From assembly GCA_022376925.1 (NCBI GenBank), contig JAIOJX010000025.1, forward strand, positions 139,583,301 through 139,647,300: a stretch of 64,000 nucleotides of DNA, written 5' to 3'. The first letter of the stretch is position 1. Every line of letters starts with the position of its first letter. Positions 60,003 through 64,000 of this stretch are shown piece after piece. The notes under the pieces are model-generated. The model was given only the letters and a program-made list of their open reading frames with translations. It was not told the origin of the DNA and searched no databases. This DNA comes from Tragulus kanchil (lineage: Eukaryota; Chordata; Mammalia; Artiodactyla; Tragulidae). The position numbers were made by a program, and so were the translations under genes.

Positions 60003-62210
60003 CTTTCAGGTTGTTATTTCTTTGATCTTCTATGCTATATGGTCAGGAACCCCTTTGTGCCCACTTGAATCATGTGAAACAAATTATCTTAATTACTTCA
60101 TGTCTGGCTTCTTCCTCTGGTTCTCATTTTCTGAAATTCCTGCAATAGTTACCAAATAAATCTATGTCGAGCTCTTGCCCTTGGAAATAGCGTGGAGGCA
60201 CCTGCAGCAGGGCGAGGAATTTCAAAGTTAGTTAAAAGGCACAGGAGGAGTGAGGGAATTGAGTGAGAGCCCCGCCTGGTTTGCAGCCTGGGAATGTAAC
60301 GCTGACTGTACATCAAGTCCATGTTCATTGCAGGGCGCAGCCCTCACACCTGTGCTTGTAGAAGAGCGAATGCCTACTGCTGCCTCCTTGGTGGGGTACC
60401 AGAGCTCCGCCTCCATCAGCCGTGCCCCAGCTGCTGTAGGAAGACTCGGTGAGGAAGCCCAGGTGAGCAGAGAAGGTGGAAGGAGACGGTGATGTGTCTC
60501 ACCTGCGGTAGGGCTCCAAGGTTTAGCCAGTAGGAGGCCCCAAGCAAGGCAAAGGGTCACTGGAAAGCGGGCTAACTTCCAGACCTGTCACTGAGTTGCA
60601 ACCTGGTTGCGAGGGGCTGCGTTTTCAGTGGGCCAGTCTGAACGAAGAACCTCTTTGGCGGAGAGGTGCTGAGGCAGGCCAGGCTGTGATCCCGTCCGCC
60701 GGGCAGTCCAAAGGGAGGTAATTAGGAGGAACGAGCTGAAACTGCGGTAAAGAAAAAGTAAGCTACGCAGCATAAAAACCTTCCCAACAGTGATGTCTAT
60801 TAGCCGATGGCAGGCTTTCCTCAGGGAAGTTTCGAAAGACCCGTTACTGGAGGCTTTAAGGGGGCCCGGGTAACCTCTGGGTCCCGGCGGGTGAGAGAAT
60901 GGCTGCTGGAAAACTGCATTACTTCCTCTCAGGACCCAGCCCTACCAGAGCTGGCTTGAGGCTAATGGCTTGGATTCCCCCTACCCTGGAGCTGCAGGAA
61001 GGGCCTTTAAAACAGTTCCTCCACAGCGGAATCGTTTCCCTTTGGGGTAATTTCTGCCTCTGTAAAAGGAAGGTGCTATGTAGGCACGTTTATAAATACA
61101 CATGGAGTTTCCCTTTCAGGTTGTTATTTCTTTGATCTTCTATGCTATATGGTCAGGAACCCCTTTGTGCCCACTTGAATCATGTGAAACAAATTATCTT
61201 AATTACTTCATGTCTGGCTTCTTCCTCTGGTTCTCATTTTCTGAAATTCCTGCAATAGTTACCAAATAAATCTATGTCGAGCTCTTGCCCTTGGAAATAG
61301 CGTGGAGGCACCTGCAGCAGGGCGAGGAATTTCAAAGTTAGTTAAAAGGCACAGGAGGAGTGAGGGAATTGAGTGAGAGCCCCGCCTGGTTTGCAGCCTG
61401 GGAATGTAACGCTGACTGTACATCAAGTCCATGTTCATTGCAGGGCGCAGCCCTCACACCTGTGCTTGTAGAAGAGCGAATGCCTACTGCTGCCTCCTTG
61501 GTGGGGTACCAGAGCTCCGCCTCCATCAGCCGTGCCCCAGCTGCTGTAGGAAGACTCGGTGAGGAAGCCCAGGTGAGCAGAGAAGGTGGAAGGAGACGGT
61601 GATGTGTCTCACCTGCGGTAGGGCTCCAAGGTTTAGCCAGTAGGAGGCCCCAAGCAAGGCAAAGGGTCACTGGAAAGCGGGCTAACTTCCAGACCTGTCA
61701 CTGAGTTGCAACCTGGTTGCGAGGGGCTGCGTTTTCAGTGGGCCAGTCTGAACGAAGAACCTCTTTGGCGGAGAGGTGCTGAGGCAGGCCAGGCTGTGAT
61801 CCCGTCCGCCGGGCAGTCCAAAGGGAGGTAATTAGGAGGAACGAGCTGAAACTGCGGTAAAGAAAAAGTAAGCTACGCAGCATAAAAACCTTCCCAACAG
61901 TGATGTCTATTAGCCGATGGCAGGCTTTCCTCAGGGAAGTTTCGAAAGACCCGTTACTGGAGGCTTTAAGGGGGCCCGGGTAACCTCTGGGTCCCGGCGG
62001 GTGAGAGAATGGCTGCTGGAAAACTGCATTACTTCCTCTCAGGACCCAGCCCTACCAGAGCTGGCTTGAGGCTAATGGCTTGGATTCCCCCTACCCTGGA
62101 GCTGCAGGAAGGGCCTTTAAAACAGTTCCTCCACAGCGGAATCGTTTCCCTTTGGGGTAATTTCTGCCTCTGTAAAAGGAAGGTGCTATGTAGGCACGTT
62201 TATAAATACA
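60003..62210 (+). repeat. Tandem duplication 15 (offset 1,110 bp)
   Basis: Copy A is 60003-61100 and copy B is 61113-62210. The 12-bp spacer catggagtttcc approximates the genuine upstream flank of A (ggctgggttccca). The internal sequence appears identical. Confidence 0.95.
60334..60462 (+). other. Exon-like in-frame cassette (copied at 61,444-61,572)
   Basis: A 129-base interval (43 codons, no stop in one frame) is bounded by attgcag on the left and gtgagc on the right, matching splice consensus on both sides. The polypyrimidine tract is weak and the peptide is not recognised. It could be chance or a non-coding exon. Confidence 0.2.
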
Positions 62211-62732
62211 GGTAACACTCTCAGGGGTGCCTGGGTGGGTGGGGACAGTCAGGTCCCATTAGGAGAAATGTTGAAAACAGAATTTTCACTGGTTGGGTGA
62301 TGGTTTGCAAAATATTTTTGAGGGAGTCTTGTCTGAGGTAGATAGGTTGACTCAGCTAGCATGCTTACTTTTTAAAACGTGGTGATAAATCAAGTCAAGG
62401 TCCACCAAACCCCTCTCCCTGATGGTCCACTGTCCTGGATCCAAGTGACCAGGAAGTGGCTCCTCTTGAGAGAACCAGCACTCTCCTCTCTCTCTACTGA
62501 TTCTGTTCATAAACTGCCTGACACGCTAGGCAGACAGAATGAATTAGATCTGGGTCCTATCAGGGCTTTACTCTCTCTTCTCTTCTTCCCTTCTTTTTCC
62601 TCCTTCAGAGGGGCTTTTTGGTGGTTACTGGTCAGGCAGCCATTTAGGATGCAAAGCTGGACTAAGTCAGCATCTTGGATCTGTAGTAGCTTTAGGCTCC
62701 ATTGCTTTGGGCTCTGGCTCACCATGTATTTG
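62211..62732. other. Unique non-coding sequence
   Basis: No gene recognised. The 195-residue frame starting at 62379 runs into the following Bov-tA. Confidence 0.4.
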
Positions 62733-62942
62733 GGCATCCCTGGTGGCTCAGATGGTAAAGAATCTACCTGTAATATAGGGGATCTGAAGGGGATCCGGGT
62801 GTGCTCCCGGAGTCGGGAAGATCCCCTGGAGAAGGGAATGGCTACCCACTCCACTATTTTTTTCTTGGGAATCGCATGGACAGAGGAGCCCGGTGGGCTA
62901 CAGTTCATGAAGTCACAAAGAGTAGACGTGACTGAGCAACAG
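62733..62942 (+). mobile_element. Bov-tA SINE
   Basis: 'gggcatccctggtggctcag', 'gatcccctggagaagggaat', 'gaggagcccggtgggctaca' and 'gtagacgtgactgagcaac'. The tRNA-like head is disrupted near 62,785-62,805. Confidence 0.92.
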
Positions 62943-63444
62943 GTCATGCGTTTATCCAGGAATTGAGCCCTTGGTCATTCAGGTGCTAATGGAGATGGAG
63001 ATGGTGAACATGAACAATACTATGAGAAGCTATCACAGGGCTACAGGACTGATGGTGAGAGAGCTCTCTGTCTTTCTATTTGCTCCTTCTAACCCATCCT
63101 TCCATCCTAGCCAGGTCCATCTCTGGAAACCACCTTTTCATCATGACACTCACTCTTGCAAAACTTGTCACTGGCTTTCCATGGCCTCTAGGACAAGAAC
63201 GGGGCTGGGATGAAGGTCCTTTCTACATAGAAAAATATCTGGTTCTGGTAATATTTGAGAGATTCAGATCTATTCATTTCAGAAATTGACTAGAATTGAC
63301 ATTAAGAACTGGTTACTTCTTCATGATTTGTGATTTTGAAGTATATCTAAACCTTGACATTGACAATCATGTTCCATTATGGATCTTTTACCTTTTGAGC
63401 TCACCCTCTTCAATAAGATGATGGGGATGTAATAGACCGGTGGT
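62943..63444. other. Unique non-coding sequence
   Basis: No gene or confident repeat recognised. Confidence 0.4.
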
Positions 63445-63605
63445 TCTCAGCCCTGACCTCAGGTCAGAGTCATTTGAGAAATATTGCAAATTATTGATGC
63501 TTAGATCAGAATCTTTGCAAGTGGAATCTGGGTATTAGAATTTTTAAAGAGTTCCTCAGGTGGTTCAGATGTGCAGCCATTGTCAGAATTAATATATTAG
63601 GATTA
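63445..63605 (+). mobile_element. MER5-type hAT fragment
   Basis: 'ggtggttctcagccctgacc', 'gcttagatcagaatctttgc' and 'gttcctcaggtggttcagat' follow a diverged MER5 order. Confidence 0.55.
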
Positions 63606-63837
63606 TTTCCAAGACCTGTATCATATTATTTCAGATATTTTTTTGATTCCCATAATTCTCGTACTGTTCTAGTTCAACTCAGTGCTTCTTAGCTAGCATG
63701 AAGTGAGATCCTTTTAGTAATATACTGTCTTAGATCCAAACTGACGCTGTACTTTCATGGCCACTGTAACCTCAAACAATATTCTATTTTCCTCCTATTC
63801 AAAACACAATCACCCCCAGATCATTCTCCCTGCCAAT

Positions 63838-63965
63838 TCACCCATTCCACAGGTGTGTATTGAGCACCTGCTGTATTCCAGAAATCCTATTCTAGACATT
63901 GGGAAAAGATACAGTGCTGAGCAGGGCAGACAAAGAACCTGTTCTCATGGGGCTTATATTCTGGA
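63838..63965 (-). repeat. L2 fragment
   Basis: 'gtgtattgagcacctgctgt', 'gatacagtgctgagcagggc' and 'tgttctcatggggcttatat' are the antisense L2 3' region. 63,606-63,837 shows nothing else. Confidence 0.7.
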
Positions 63966-64000
63966 ATCAGGTCCAGATTAATATGAATCTCCTCTTCATC

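Noticed and set aside
9259..62210. Fifteen ~1.1 kb tandem repeats as a new repeat or amplification system
   Set aside because: Units are unrelated to each other, uniform in size, and show error patterns confined to the junctions. Assembly concatenation explains them better.
62379..62966. 195-residue open frame, the longest in the window
   Set aside because: The C-terminal third translates a Bov-tA SINE and the rest has no family features or conserved start.

Overview
This is non-coding nuclear DNA from a ruminant (Pecora: cattle, sheep, goat, buffalo or a relative). The diagnosis rests on the retroelements. There are several Bov-tA SINEs, several tRNA-Glu-derived CHR-type SINEs shared with cetaceans and hippos, 3' ends of the RTE element BovB, and 3' ends of ruminant L1. 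Older mammalian repeats (MIR, L2, MER5-type, old L1) lie beneath them. I recognise no host protein-coding gene. All long open frames are chance frames or run through retroelements. The only gene-like signals are a CpG-rich promoter-like island at about 25.2-26.1 kb, with a strong CTCF-like motif and a CRE/E-box cluster, and a weak in-frame exon-like cassette at 60,334-60,462.

Layout: 1-9.2 kb is mostly unique sequence with a nested retroelement block at 5.9-6.7 kb. From 9.26 to 40.1 kb, unique sequence and repeats are interrupted by nine direct tandem duplications. 40.1-46.9 kb is undisturbed and contains an enhancer-like unique stretch, an old L1/MIR patch and SINEs. 46.9-54.7 kb holds four duplications chained end to end. 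54.7-56.7 kb is an L2 element carrying a MER5A. 56.7-62.2 kb holds two more duplications. 62.2-64 kb has a Bov-tA, a MER5-type element and an L2 fragment.

The dominant unexplained structure is this set of fifteen direct tandem duplications. Each unit is about 1.07-1.18 kb and each involves a different sequence. Copies are near-identical in the middle but carry deletions and homopolymer shortening at the edges facing the junction. At several junctions the apparent spacer is a degraded version of the sequence that should flank the copy. This is best explained by adjacent contigs with overlapping, error-rich ends that were concatenated without merging. It is not a plausible biological repeat system. 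About 16-17 kb of the window is probably redundant, including a false second copy of the promoter-like island. I found no convincing new biological system.
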